Shown here: piece by piece, positions 17,236-24,837 of the stretch
How positions within the stretch are numbered: the stretch's first letter is position 1
How the letters are laid out: every line of letters starts with the position of its first letter
Origin: an uncultured Acidimicrobiales bacterium
GTDB lineage: Bacteria; Actinomycetota; Acidimicrobiia; Acidimicrobiales; SHLQ01
Direction of reading: 5' to 3'
DNA: 45,110 nucleotides
NCBI GenBank assembly: GCA_938023735.1
Contig: CALJDK010000020.1
Location: 1 to 45,110 of the forward strand
Notes under the pieces: model-generated
Database searches by the model: none
Seen by the model: the letters and a program-made list of their open reading frames with translations, nothing else
Told to the model about the DNA's origin: nothing
Position numbers and translations under genes: made by a program

Positions 17236-18450
17236 ATGAGCGCCACCCAAAACGATCTCGTGTACAACCCGTATGCGTTTGCGCTACACGAAGATCCCTA
17301 CGCCACCTACCGACGGCTCCGCGACGACGCCCCGGCCTACTGGAATCCCGAACTCAAGTTCTGGGTGCTCAGTCGGTTCGACGATGTGCTCGAGGCATTC
17401 CGCGACTTCGACACCTTCTCCTCCGCCGGTGGGGTAGCTCTCGAAAACCGTCGACCCATCGGCAAGGTCAACACCGAGAACCAGCAGATGATCGAGCTCG
17501 ACCCGCCCGATCACACCCAGTTCCGCAAGCTGGTTTCCCGGGTGTTCACCGGCCGACGCGTGGCCGAAATGGAATCCGAGATCCGGGCAATCGTCGACGG
17601 CTATATCGACCAGGTCATCGAAACTGGCCAGGCCGATCTGGTCGACGACATCACCGGCCCATTCCCGATGGATGTCATCTCGTCGCTCCTGGGTGTGCCT
17701 CGCGAAGATCGCGACGCACTGCGCTACGAATCCGACCGGCTACTGGTTCGCAACGACGGATCGATGGAAATTCCGCCCGAAGCGGTCGAGGGCTTCCTTG
17801 GCCTTGTCACCTACTTCAGCGAGGATCTGAAAACCCGAAAACCCGGCGACGGCCGAGGCCTCATCTCGGACCTGCTGGAACTCGAGGTCGACGGCCGGGC
17901 GCTTTCCGAGCCAGAGCTGCTGGGGTTCTGCACCCTCTTTGTGATCGCCGGGCACGAGACCACCACCAAGATGGTTGCCAACACCATCGAAATTCTGTCG
18001 CGTCACCCCGAGCAGCGCTCGCAAGTGGTGGCCGATCCCACCACCGCCCCGGCGGTCATCGAAGAGGTGCTTCGTTTCCACAACTCGACGCAGTACATGC
18101 ATCGCACCCTCACCCGCGACATCGAGATGCACGGTGAGCAGATGCACGAAGGCGACTCGGTGGTGCTACTCATCGGTGCGGCCAACCACGACGAGCGCGA
18201 GTTCGGGCCAACCGCCGGCGAGTTTGATATCAGCCGCCGACCCGAGCGTCACCTGGGCTTTGGGTATGGCGCACACTTCTGCCTGGGCGCAGCGCTTGCT
18301 CGTATGGAAGGCCGGGTGGCAGTTGAGCAGATTCATCGGCGCCTCGGCGACTACCAGGTCGACCACGATGCCAAGGTCCGCTTTCACAGCGGCAACGTGA
18401 CCGGCTGGACCAGCCTTCCCATCACGTTCACCCAGGGAGCACCATCATGA
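17236..18450 (+). CDS. cytochrome P450
   Basis: 404 residues, typical of soluble bacterial class I P450s. The I-helix oxygen motif is AGHETT (238-243), the K-helix ExxR is E277/R280, and the heme loop FGYGAHFCLG (342-351) has Cys349 as the iron ligand. It needs ferredoxin and a reductase, neither of which is in the window. It is divergent from the SDR-ALDH-SDR genes by 48 bases and starts a three-gene plus-strand set with four-base overlaps. The group probably hydroxylates and then oxidises a hydrophobic substrate such as a terpenoid, alkyl or steroid compound, which is an inference. Confidence 0.95.
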   Translation: MSATQNDLVYNPYAFALHEDPYATYRRLRDDAPAYWNPELKFWVLSRFDDVLEAFRDFDTFSSAGGVALENRRPIGKVNTENQQMIELDPPDHTQFRKLVSRVFTGRRVAEMESEIRAIVDGYIDQVIETGQADLVDDITGPFPMDVISSLLGVPREDRDALRYESDRLLVRNDGSMEIPPEAVEGFLGLVTYFSEDLKTRKPGDGRGLISDLLELEVDGRALSEPELLGFCTLFVIAGHETTTKMVANTIEILSRHPEQRSQVVADPTTAPAVIEEVLRFHNSTQYMHRTLTRDIEMHGEQMHEGDSVVLLIGAANHDEREFGPTAGEFDISRRPERHLGFGYGAHFCLGAALARMEGRVAVEQIHRRLGDYQVDHDAKVRFHSGNVTGWTSLPITFTQGAPS

Positions 18451-19319
18451 CCAACTATGGCTACATCGGTCTTGGAACGATGGGCTCGGCGATGGCCGAA
18501 AACCTCATCGGCACCGGCGCCAACGTGACGGTGTACGACCTCGATGCCGACGCCGTCGCCACCGCCGTTCAACAAGGCGCAACCGCAGCGGATAGTCCGG
18601 CCGAGGTAGCCGCCGTCAGCGATGTGGTGAGCATCTGTGTACCAGCGGCCGAGCACATCGAAGCGGTGCTCACCGGACCCGGGGGTATCGCCGAGGGCAC
18701 GCACGACGGCCTGCACATCGTGATCCACTCCACCGTGCACCCCGACACGATGACTTCGGCCCGCGACACCGCCCGCGAGTGGGGAGTTCCGGTGTTCGAC
18801 GCCTGCGTAGCGGGCGGGGCCGACAACGCACGCGCCGGAACCCAACTGGTGTTGGCCGGCGGCGTCGACGAAATGCCGCCGATCGTTTCCGACCTGCTCG
18901 ATGTCTACGCCCGCACCGTCGTTTCGGCCGGACCCATCGGCGCAGGCGCCGCAATGAAGATCGCCTTCAACCTGATGACCTACGCCCAGTTCGCCGCGGC
19001 CGCGACCTCGCACGATCTACTTTCGAGCGCTGGCGGCGACCCCAAGGAACTGCTGGCCGCCTGGAAGGACGCCGGCCAGCTCGGTGTGCTCACCGAACAG
19101 TTCAGCGGCATGCTCGGTCTACCGGCCGAACACATCACCGGTGGCTTCCGGGCCATGCTCGAAACGCAGGTGGGCATCAGCCAGAAGGATCTGTCGCTCG
19201 CGCAATCGCTCGGCGACTCACGCCCCGGCACCGACACCTTCATCCAATCCATCCACGACGCAATGCCCGCCATCTACGGCGTGCATTCCGCAAGCGAAAG
19301 CCCTGAGGAGACCCGATGA
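18447..19319 (+). CDS. NAD(P)-dependent beta-hydroxyacid dehydrogenase (3-hydroxyisobutyrate dehydrogenase family)
   Basis: 290 residues. GLGTMG dinucleotide motif (8-13), the substrate-binding segment FDACVAGGADNARAGT where DAPVSGG is usual, and the catalytic Lys171 in GAGAAMKIAFNLM with N175. The family oxidises 3-hydroxy acids or reduces semialdehydes. The start overlaps the P450 stop by four bases and its stop overlaps the next gene, so it is part of the P450 operon. Confidence 0.92.
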   Translation: MTNYGYIGLGTMGSAMAENLIGTGANVTVYDLDADAVATAVQQGATAADSPAEVAAVSDVVSICVPAAEHIEAVLTGPGGIAEGTHDGLHIVIHSTVHPDTMTSARDTAREWGVPVFDACVAGGADNARAGTQLVLAGGVDEMPPIVSDLLDVYARTVVSAGPIGAGAAMKIAFNLMTYAQFAAAATSHDLLSSAGGDPKELLAAWKDAGQLGVLTEQFSGMLGLPAEHITGGFRAMLETQVGISQKDLSLAQSLGDSRPGTDTFIQSIHDAMPAIYGVHSASESPEETR

Positions 19320-19783
19320 GCAGCCCAAACGAGACGCCGTCTGAAAGCACTGCTCCGTCTGAGAGCGTCTACGAACGCGGCGTCCGCAAGATCACCGAGG
19401 TCTACGACGGCAACGTCACCGCCATGCCTGAAGGAACGATGGCCTTCAACGACGTGATGATGAAGAGCCTGTTTGCCGAGGTGTGGGATCGCGACGTTCT
19501 GTCGATCCGCGATCGGCGACTCCTCATCATGGGGGTTATCGCCGCCAACGGTGCAACCGACGTCTGGAAGATTCAGGCAAAGGCCGCTCTGGGTCGAGGC
19601 GAGCTCACGCCCGATGAGCTTCGAGAAACCCTGATCATGCTGGCGCCCTACGCCGGCTACCCCAACGTTGCCCCGCTCATCATGGAGTGCGAGACCGCAA
19701 TTCACGAAACCGCCGCATCGCGCAGGCACACAGGGACCGACAAAGGGACCGACAATGAGACCGACAAAGAAACCAAAAGGTAA
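19316..19783 (+). CDS. carboxymuconolactone-decarboxylase-family protein
   Basis: 155 residues with a single CMD/AhpD-like helical domain (about 25-130), including LSIRDRRLLIMGVIAANGAT and the helix EELRETL-like DELRETLIMLAPYAGYPNV. The redox CxxC of AhpD is absent, so a peroxidase role is unlikely; a decarboxylase or isomerase-like role is possible. The tail is a short Thr-Asp-Lys repeat (TGTDKGTDNETDKETKR) from a 12-base DNA repeat. Third gene of the P450 operon. Confidence 0.88.
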   Translation: MSSPNETPSESTAPSESVYERGVRKITEVYDGNVTAMPEGTMAFNDVMMKSLFAEVWDRDVLSIRDRRLLIMGVIAANGATDVWKIQAKAALGRGELTPDELRETLIMLAPYAGYPNVAPLIMECETAIHETAASRRHTGTDKGTDNETDKETKR

Positions 19784-19892
19784 GAACGCCCCGGCAAGAT
19801 GAGCCCAATAGTTCGAGAAACCACGCGAGTTTGGGTAGGGTTGATCCATAGTTACTGGTCCAGGCGGGACTGTTACTTGCAGCAAGACTCAC

Positions 19893-20582
19893 ATGAACAT
19901 TGGTCGGGAACAGAAAGAAAAACTTATGGACTGGGGATTCCTTGGCGGGCTTCCAGAAGCCGAACGCAAAGCCGTTCACGAACGGATGGTCACGCGACGC
20001 TTTCGACGCCGCGAGATCGTGTTCCACGAAGGCGATCTTGGCGATCGTCTGTACTTGGTCACCAAAGGGCGGCTCCTCGCCCGCGTTCTCACCTCCGAGG
20101 GTGACGAGTCGGCGCTCGCGCTGCATGGCGTTGGCGACATGCTCGGCGAACTCATTTTGCTTAACGGCAACGATCGGCGCTCGGCGACGATCGTGGCGCT
20201 CGAGCCATCGGAGCTGCTGAGCCTTTCGGCAGCGGACGTCACCGAACTCCGCAAGCTCTACCCCTCGGTCGACGAAGCACTCGACAACGTGCTCGCCGAA
20301 CGCATGTCTACGTTGCTCGAACTTCTGCAAGAGGCCCGCTATCTACCGGCCGACAAGCGGGTTCTGCGGCGCATCATGACCCTCGAGCCCCACTTCAAAG
20401 GCGAGAGCGACAACGCCACCGAGATTCGAATCACCCAGGAAGACCTGGCGTCGATGGCGGGTACCACCCGGCCCACGGCCAACCGGGCACTGCAACGAGC
20501 CGAGAAGGCCGGCGCCATTACGATTGCCCGGCGCCGCATCAGCATCGTCGATCACTCGCTGCTCGAATCACTCGCCAACTAG
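19893..20582 (+). CDS. Crp/Fnr-family transcriptional regulator
   Basis: 229 residues. A cyclic-nucleotide-binding-type beta barrel (about 15-125: IVFHEGDLGDRLYLVTKGR, then GDMLGELILLNGNDRRSATI) is followed by the dimer helix and a Crp-type winged helix (TQEDLASMAGTTRPTANRAL). The barrel has GELILL and RRSAT at the phosphate-binding cassette, close to the cAMP consensus (GE..L, R-S-A). No FNR-type cysteines are seen. A 109-base leader precedes it with TAGGGT at 19836. It may control the neighbouring P450 or divIVA genes, but no matching sites were identified. Confidence 0.92.
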   Translation: MNIGREQKEKLMDWGFLGGLPEAERKAVHERMVTRRFRRREIVFHEGDLGDRLYLVTKGRLLARVLTSEGDESALALHGVGDMLGELILLNGNDRRSATIVALEPSELLSLSAADVTELRKLYPSVDEALDNVLAERMSTLLELLQEARYLPADKRVLRRIMTLEPHFKGESDNATEIRITQEDLASMAGTTRPTANRALQRAEKAGAITIARRRISIVDHSLLESLAN

Positions 20583-20585
20583 CAA

Positions 20586-20600
20586 TAGGGCTGCGCCCTA
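20586..20600 (+). terminator. short hairpin after the Crp/Fnr gene
   Basis: TAGGGC, loop TGC, GCCCTA, three bases after the stop codon. There is no U-tract, so intrinsic termination is uncertain. Confidence 0.35.
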
Positions 20601-20696
20601 CGCGTCGTCGGCGGCACTAGGGTCGGTACCACTTCCCTCGGGCGGTCTTACACCGCACGAAAGCAATTGGTTCTCAGCAAAGGCTCTCACCGAGAA

Positions 20697-21440
20697 ATGG
20701 CTCTTCACCCCAGCGACCTTGAGCACATGACCTTCCCCACGGTTCGGCGCGGGTTTGACCCCGTGGCGGTTCGGTCGTACCTGTACTCGCTTGCCGACAC
20801 GATCCGACGAGATGCTCGCCAGACCAACCCGGCAAATCAACCCTCCACCGCTGCTGCCCGCAACGACGCCCAGGCAATCCTGCTCGCCGCCCAGGAAACG
20901 GCCGAGAGCATCCGGGCCGAGGCGCGCAGCCAGGCCGAACGTATCCGGAACGAAGCACTCGTCAGTGCCAGCCAACCCAGTGCTCACCAACCCCGTGCCC
21001 ACCAACCCAGTGCCCACCAACCAGTCGATGCCGAGCGGCGACTCCAAAGTAAGGTCCGACAACTCGAAGCGCTCCGCGCCGAAGTCGAGCGGCTCCACGA
21101 AGAGTCGGGCGAGGCGGTTCGTATTGCCTCCAACGAACGTCGGGCAGCAGAGCGGGTGCGCGCCGAGTCGATCGATGAGATTGCCCGACTGCGCGCCGAA
21201 CTCAACGCGCTCCAAACCCAGGCGGGAAGCGCCAACGTGGCCAGTACGGGGATGCGGGTGCAGGTGCCCGGGTCGGTCGATCATCGATCGCAAGCCGATA
21301 CCACCCTCGACCTCGGGAAGAACCGTGCAACCCGTATCGATACCCACGACATCGCCGTGCTCGATTCGTCGGTTCCCGGGCCACCAACGCCTCTCTCCGA
21401 TGCGGTGAAATCCGCCGTCGGCAAAGCGATGAAGCGCTGA
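20697..21440 (+). CDS. DivIVA-domain coiled-coil protein
   Basis: 247 residues. The N-terminus has a DivIVA domain (residues 4-33 or so: DLEHMTFPTVRRGFDPVAVR then SYLYSLADTIRR), which binds curved membrane at poles and septa. A helical segment rich in Ala, Glu and Arg follows (about 55-90), then a Gln-Pro-Ser-Ala-His repeat, a long coiled coil (about 115-180) and a disordered tail. In actinobacteria such proteins organise polar growth or division. The ATG at 20697 begins the domain; a TTG ten codons earlier is possible. TAGGGT at 20618 is a plausible -10. Confidence 0.88.
   Translation: MALHPSDLEHMTFPTVRRGFDPVAVRSYLYSLADTIRRDARQTNPANQPSTAAARNDAQAILLAAQETAESIRAEARSQAERIRNEALVSASQPSAHQPRAHQPSAHQPVDAERRLQSKVRQLEALRAEVERLHEESGEAVRIASNERRAAERVRAESIDEIARLRAELNALQTQAGSANVASTGMRVQVPGSVDHRSQADTTLDLGKNRATRIDTHDIAVLDSSVPGPPTPLSDAVKSAVGKAMKR
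20972..21025 (+). repeat. 15-bp tandem repeat inside the divIVA-like gene
   Basis: About 3.5 copies of CCAACCCAGTGCCCA with single-base variants (20972-20986, 20987-21001, 21002-21016, partial after), coding for repeated Gln-Pro-Ser/Arg-Ala-His. It forms a flexible linker between the membrane-binding domain and the coiled coil and could vary in copy number between strains. Confidence 0.8.
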
Positions 21441-21459
21441 CCGAGGGGCCTCCTCGGTC
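21439..21459 (+). terminator. strong hairpin at the divIVA-like stop codon
   Basis: GACCGAGG, loop GGCCT, CCTCGGTC: a perfect 8-base stem beginning inside the TGA stop codon. No U-tract follows, as is common for actinobacterial terminators. Confidence 0.55.
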
Positions 21460-21541
21460 GAATCGGGCGCGGGCGGTGTACCGAAACGACCAAGGCGACA
21501 CCTCGGTCCGAAACGGCTGGGGGCATGGGGGAATTCAGCCG

Positions 21542-21581
21542 TTCGTTACAGTTATGTTACAACTGTAACGAAGGTGTTACA
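21542..21581. promoter_or_regulatory. operator-like inverted repeat upstream of the ABC transporter
   Basis: In the 300-base gap 21441-21740, perfect 12-base arms TTCGTTACAGTT (21542-21553) and AACTGTAACGAA (21561-21572) flank a 7-base spacer that itself contains GTTAC. The half-site GTTACA recurs at 21545, 21556 and 21576, with its reverse complement TGTAAC at 21564. The AT-rich cluster stands out from the GC-rich surroundings and lies 160 bases before the transporter ATG. It looks like a repressor binding array; no regulator gene of an obvious matching family is adjacent. The rest of the gap shows nothing recognisable. Confidence 0.6.
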
Positions 21582-21740
21582 AGGGCATCCCGGCGCAAAA
21601 AGCCCAAATACCGCTCCAAAGCAAGAATCTGGACCAACATGTCACCCAAGCCGGCGTCTGCGTCGTCATAGTTCTACGCAGAGTCTTTCCAACTGATCCT
21701 GCCAACAGGGTCCGGGCTGGGCATCGAGGGAGCACACCAT

Positions 21741-22670
21741 ATGGCCGTCATCGAAACGGTTGGTTTACGTAAGGAATACACGCGCGTCCGAGGCGAACCC
21801 GTGGTGGCGGTCGACAACCTTGACCTGCACGTTCCCGGCCCCGGCGTCTACGGTTTCCTCGGCCCGAACGGCTCGGGGAAGACCACCACAATCCGGTGCC
21901 TGCTCGGCCTCATCAACCCAACATCGGGAAGCGTCAAGATCCTCGGCGAGGACGTCGGCAACCTGAATCGGGTCATCGAGCGGGTCGGAGCGTTGGTCGA
22001 ATCACCAAAGTTTTTCCCTACGTTCTCTGGCAAAAAGAATCTTCAAATGTTTGCCCGGGTGGCCGGCATCGCCGATCAGCGGGTCGACGAAGTCATCAAC
22101 ATCGTGGGCCTTACCGGTCGCGAACGCGACAGCTTCAGCTCGTACTCACTTGGCATGAAGCAGCGGCTGGCCGTGGCGGCGACGCTGCTCAAAGACCCCG
22201 ACCTCATCGTGCTCGACGAACCTGCCAACGGCCTCGACCCGGCCGGAATCGTCGAGATTCGCAAGCTCATTCGAGACCTGGCCGACCAGGGAAAGACCAT
22301 CTTCGTCTCGAGCCATCAGCTTGGCGAGGTGCAACAAACCTGCGACGTCGTAACCATCATCTCGCACGGCAAGCTCATCGACACCGGTCTGGTTGACGAC
22401 CTCATCTCCAAGACCGGCGGACGCACGCTGCGAGCAACCATCGACGATCCGGCTGGTGCACTCACGGTGCTCACCAACGCCGGCTTCGCCGCACGACTCG
22501 GATCCGTTGCCGACACCATCGATATCGATCTTGCCGCCGAGCACGGGGCTTCGGTCACCCATCATCTCGCCGCGGCCGGCCGCTACCTGCGGGCCCTTGA
22601 ACCCCAGGGGGCCACGCTCGAATCGACGTTCCTCGAGCTCACCGGCACCGAAGGGGGCGATGTTCAGTGA
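21741..22670 (+). CDS. ABC-2 type transporter ATP-binding protein
   Basis: 309 residues. Walker A GPNGSGKTTT (about 40-49), Q-loop region LVESPKFFPTFSG, signature YSLGMKQRLAVA, Walker B LIVLDEPANGLDP and switch FVSSHQLGEV. The C-terminal 80 residues are the accessory domain typical of multidrug or antibiotic-type exporters (CcmA/BcrA branch). GAGGGAG precedes the ATG at good distance. It is coupled to the permease by a four-base overlap. Confidence 0.94.
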   Translation: MAVIETVGLRKEYTRVRGEPVVAVDNLDLHVPGPGVYGFLGPNGSGKTTTIRCLLGLINPTSGSVKILGEDVGNLNRVIERVGALVESPKFFPTFSGKKNLQMFARVAGIADQRVDEVINIVGLTGRERDSFSSYSLGMKQRLAVAATLLKDPDLIVLDEPANGLDPAGIVEIRKLIRDLADQGKTIFVSSHQLGEVQQTCDVVTIISHGKLIDTGLVDDLISKTGGRTLRATIDDPAGALTVLTNAGFAARLGSVADTIDIDLAAEHGASVTHHLAAAGRYLRALEPQGATLESTFLELTGTEGGDVQ

Positions 22671-23779
22671 GGCTCTTCACCACCGAACTCCGACGCTTCT
22701 GGGGACGCCGCATCACCTGGGGCATCGCCATCGTCGTCTCGATGTTCATCGTTTTCGCCGTCGCGATCACCTTCACCCAAGTCGGCGATCCCGACATCGA
22801 TCGCTCCCAGCAACGCGAACGCGCCGAACGCGATGCGGCGCGAAATACTGAGTCCTGCTCCGACTCGGTCCTCTTCGATCTGGAGAACGGTAACGGCGAC
22901 CAGTTCGAGGGCGAGAGCGAGCTTCGGTCGCTGTACGAAGAACTCTCCGAAGAAGAGTTCCGGGAATACTTGGCCCAGGGGTTCTGCTACTCAGATCCGG
23001 CGTGGTTCACCGACGACAACACGTTCTACGCATCGATCCTGCTGGGCGAACAAACCTCCGACTGGAGCGCAAGCAGAACCAGCAGCAACGAACCCATCAC
23101 CTACCGACAGGGCGGCACCGAGATTCGCGAAGCCCGGCCGGGCCTTACCGGCATCCTTCCGTCGATTTCGGTGTTCTTTCTCGTGATCGCCGTGGTCATC
23201 GGTGCGTCATTCGTTGGCGCCGAGTACAAGTTTGGAACCGTCGAGAACCTGCTGCTGTGGGAGCCTCGACGAACTCGAGTGCTGCTCACAAAGTTTGCCG
23301 CAGGGTTCCTCTCGTCGGCGGCGCTAACCGCCGCGGTACTGATGTTCGCGTTTGTCGTGTTCTACCTACTCGCCCTCGTGAAAGGGTCGACCGACGGCCT
23401 CGATGGGCAGTTCTGGAGCGATCTTGTGGCCACCCTGTTCCGCTCGGGCCTGGCCGGTGGGCTCTTCTTCATCTTGGCGATGTCGGTGGCCGTGATCGCC
23501 CGCAACACCACCGCCTCGGTGGGCATCATCCTCGGCTGGTTTGTGATCAGCAACATCGTGATCGAGGTAGCGGCCAAATGGTTCCGACCATGGGAGTTGT
23601 TCTCCAACGCCACCGCGTTCATCGCCCAAGGCGACGCCACCAAGTACGAAAAGATCAACGGGTTCGACCAGAGCGTGTTCTCGCACGGCTACCTCGTGGC
23701 CGGACTCATCGTGGCGGTCTGGGCAGCCGTATTCGCAACGTTTGCGATGCTGGCCTTCAACCGTCGAGACGTCGACTAA
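22667..23779 (+). CDS. ABC-2 type transporter permease
   Basis: 370 residues from a GTG that overlaps the ATPase stop (GTGA). One N-terminal membrane helix (about 15-38) is followed by a large acidic extracytoplasmic domain of about 120 residues, then five or so helices (from IFFLV-like SISVFFLVIAVVIGASFVGA to the end) including the ABC-2 segment GAEYKFGTVENLLLWEPRR that contacts the ATPase. With its partner it forms an exporter of unknown substrate, perhaps induced by the ligand of the upstream operator. Confidence 0.9.
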   Translation: MRLFTTELRRFWGRRITWGIAIVVSMFIVFAVAITFTQVGDPDIDRSQQRERAERDAARNTESCSDSVLFDLENGNGDQFEGESELRSLYEELSEEEFREYLAQGFCYSDPAWFTDDNTFYASILLGEQTSDWSASRTSSNEPITYRQGGTEIREARPGLTGILPSISVFFLVIAVVIGASFVGAEYKFGTVENLLLWEPRRTRVLLTKFAAGFLSSAALTAAVLMFAFVVFYLLALVKGSTDGLDGQFWSDLVATLFRSGLAGGLFFILAMSVAVIARNTTASVGIILGWFVISNIVIEVAAKWFRPWELFSNATAFIAQGDATKYEKINGFDQSVFSHGYLVAGLIVAVWAAVFATFAMLAFNRRDVD

Positions 23780-23780
23780 C

Positions 23781-23826
23781 TCTTACAACTCAGCTTTCTT
23801 ACAACTCAGCTGGCTCTTACAACTCA
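23781..23826. repeat. three direct copies of TCTTACAACTCA
   Basis: Copies begin at 23781, 23797 and 23815; the first two extend to TCTTACAACTCAGCT. They fill the 37-base gap between the convergent permease and recR genes and run over the recR stop codon. Function unknown. Confidence 0.75.
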
Positions 23827-24419
23827 ACGTCGCGCCGACCGCTCAGCGCCCGACCGAGGGTGAGTTCGTCGGCGTACTCGAGATCGCCACCAACCGGCAG
23901 GCCGCTGGCGATTCGGGTGGTGCGGACGCCCAACGGCCGAAGCCGGCTTACCAAGTGCATAGCCGTGGCCTCGCCCTCGATGTTGGGGTTCATACAAAGA
24001 ATGACTTCGCTCACGGCTTCGGGCTCGACCCGATCCATCAGCTCGCGAATACGAAGCTGGTCGGGGCCAATGCCATCGATTGGGCTGATGGCCCCCTGAA
24101 GCACGTGATACCGGCCACGAAACTCGCCGGTGCGCTCGATAGCCACAACATCGCGAGGCTCTTCGACCACACACAACACATTCGACTCGCGTCGGGCGTC
24201 GGCGCAGATCTCGCACTCGCACCCAATCTCGGCGATATTGAAACACCGGGTACAGAACCCAATGCGATCCTTCACCTCGACGACCGCATGCACCAAGCGA
24301 AGGGCTTCATCTCGCGGCACGAGAAGCAGATGGAACGCAATACGCTGCGCCGACTTTGGCCCGACACCGGGAAGCCGGCCGAGCGTATCGATGAGTTCTT
24401 GAACCGGTTGTGCGTACAC
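23817..24419 (-). CDS. recR: recombination protein RecR
   Basis: 200 residues, full length. An N-terminal helix-hairpin-helix (LPGVGPKSAQRIAFHLL), the zinc finger (C56, C59, C69, C72), a Toprim domain (CVVEEPRDVVAIE, then NPNIEGEATAMHL) and the C-terminal Walker-like region (RTTRIASGLPVGGDLEYAD). It works with RecF and RecO to load RecA on gapped DNA. It starts at a GTG seven bases after the ybaB stop, in the classic dnaX-ybaB-recR order. Confidence 0.98.
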   Translation of the reverse strand: MYAQPVQELIDTLGRLPGVGPKSAQRIAFHLLLVPRDEALRLVHAVVEVKDRIGFCTRCFNIAEIGCECEICADARRESNVLCVVEEPRDVVAIERTGEFRGRYHVLQGAISPIDGIGPDQLRIRELMDRVEPEAVSEVILCMNPNIEGEATAMHLVSRLRPLGVRTTRIASGLPVGGDLEYADELTLGRALSGRRDVEL

Positions 24420-24425
24420 GAAGGC

Positions 24426-24761
24426 TTACTCGGGGGCTCCGCCCAACAGACCGCCGAGATCGAGACCACCAAGGTCCATGCCACCCATTGCCTCGCTCTG
24501 TCCCTCGGCGAGCTGGTCGGCAGCATCGCGGAGAGCGGCCAGCACCAAGTCTTCGAGCATCTCGACATCGTCGGGGTCGACCACCTTGGGGTCGATGGTG
24601 ACCGACTGAAACTCGAAGTGGCCATCGACTTCGACCTTCACCATTCCTCCACCGGCTTGCCCGGTGACGACCTCTTCAGCCGCAGCTGAGGCACCGGCCA
24701 TCATCTCCTGTGCTTGAGCAAGGAGGGAGGAAAGATCGGGCATTTGTTGGTCGTCGCTCAT
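24426..24761 (-). CDS. ybaB: YbaB/EbfC nucleoid-associated protein
   Basis: 111 residues. The conserved VTGQAGGGMVKVEVDGHFEF (about 32-51) and VTIDPKVVDPDDVEMLEDLV (about 54-73) define the tweezer-shaped DNA-binding dimer. The tail is Gly/Met/Leu-rich (GGMDLGGLDLGGLLGG). AAGGAG lies well placed before the ATG. Sits between dnaX and recR as in most bacteria. Confidence 0.95.
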   Translation of the reverse strand: MSDDQQMPDLSSLLAQAQEMMAGASAAAEEVVTGQAGGGMVKVEVDGHFEFQSVTIDPKVVDPDDVEMLEDLVLAALRDAADQLAEGQSEAMGGMDLGGLDLGGLLGGAPE

Positions 24762-24837
24762 GGGGAGCTCCTTCGGCGAGTGTGATTTGTTCTGGGGCGT
24801 TGCATCCCGCAGGCAGATACTAGGCGGTCGAGACCCG

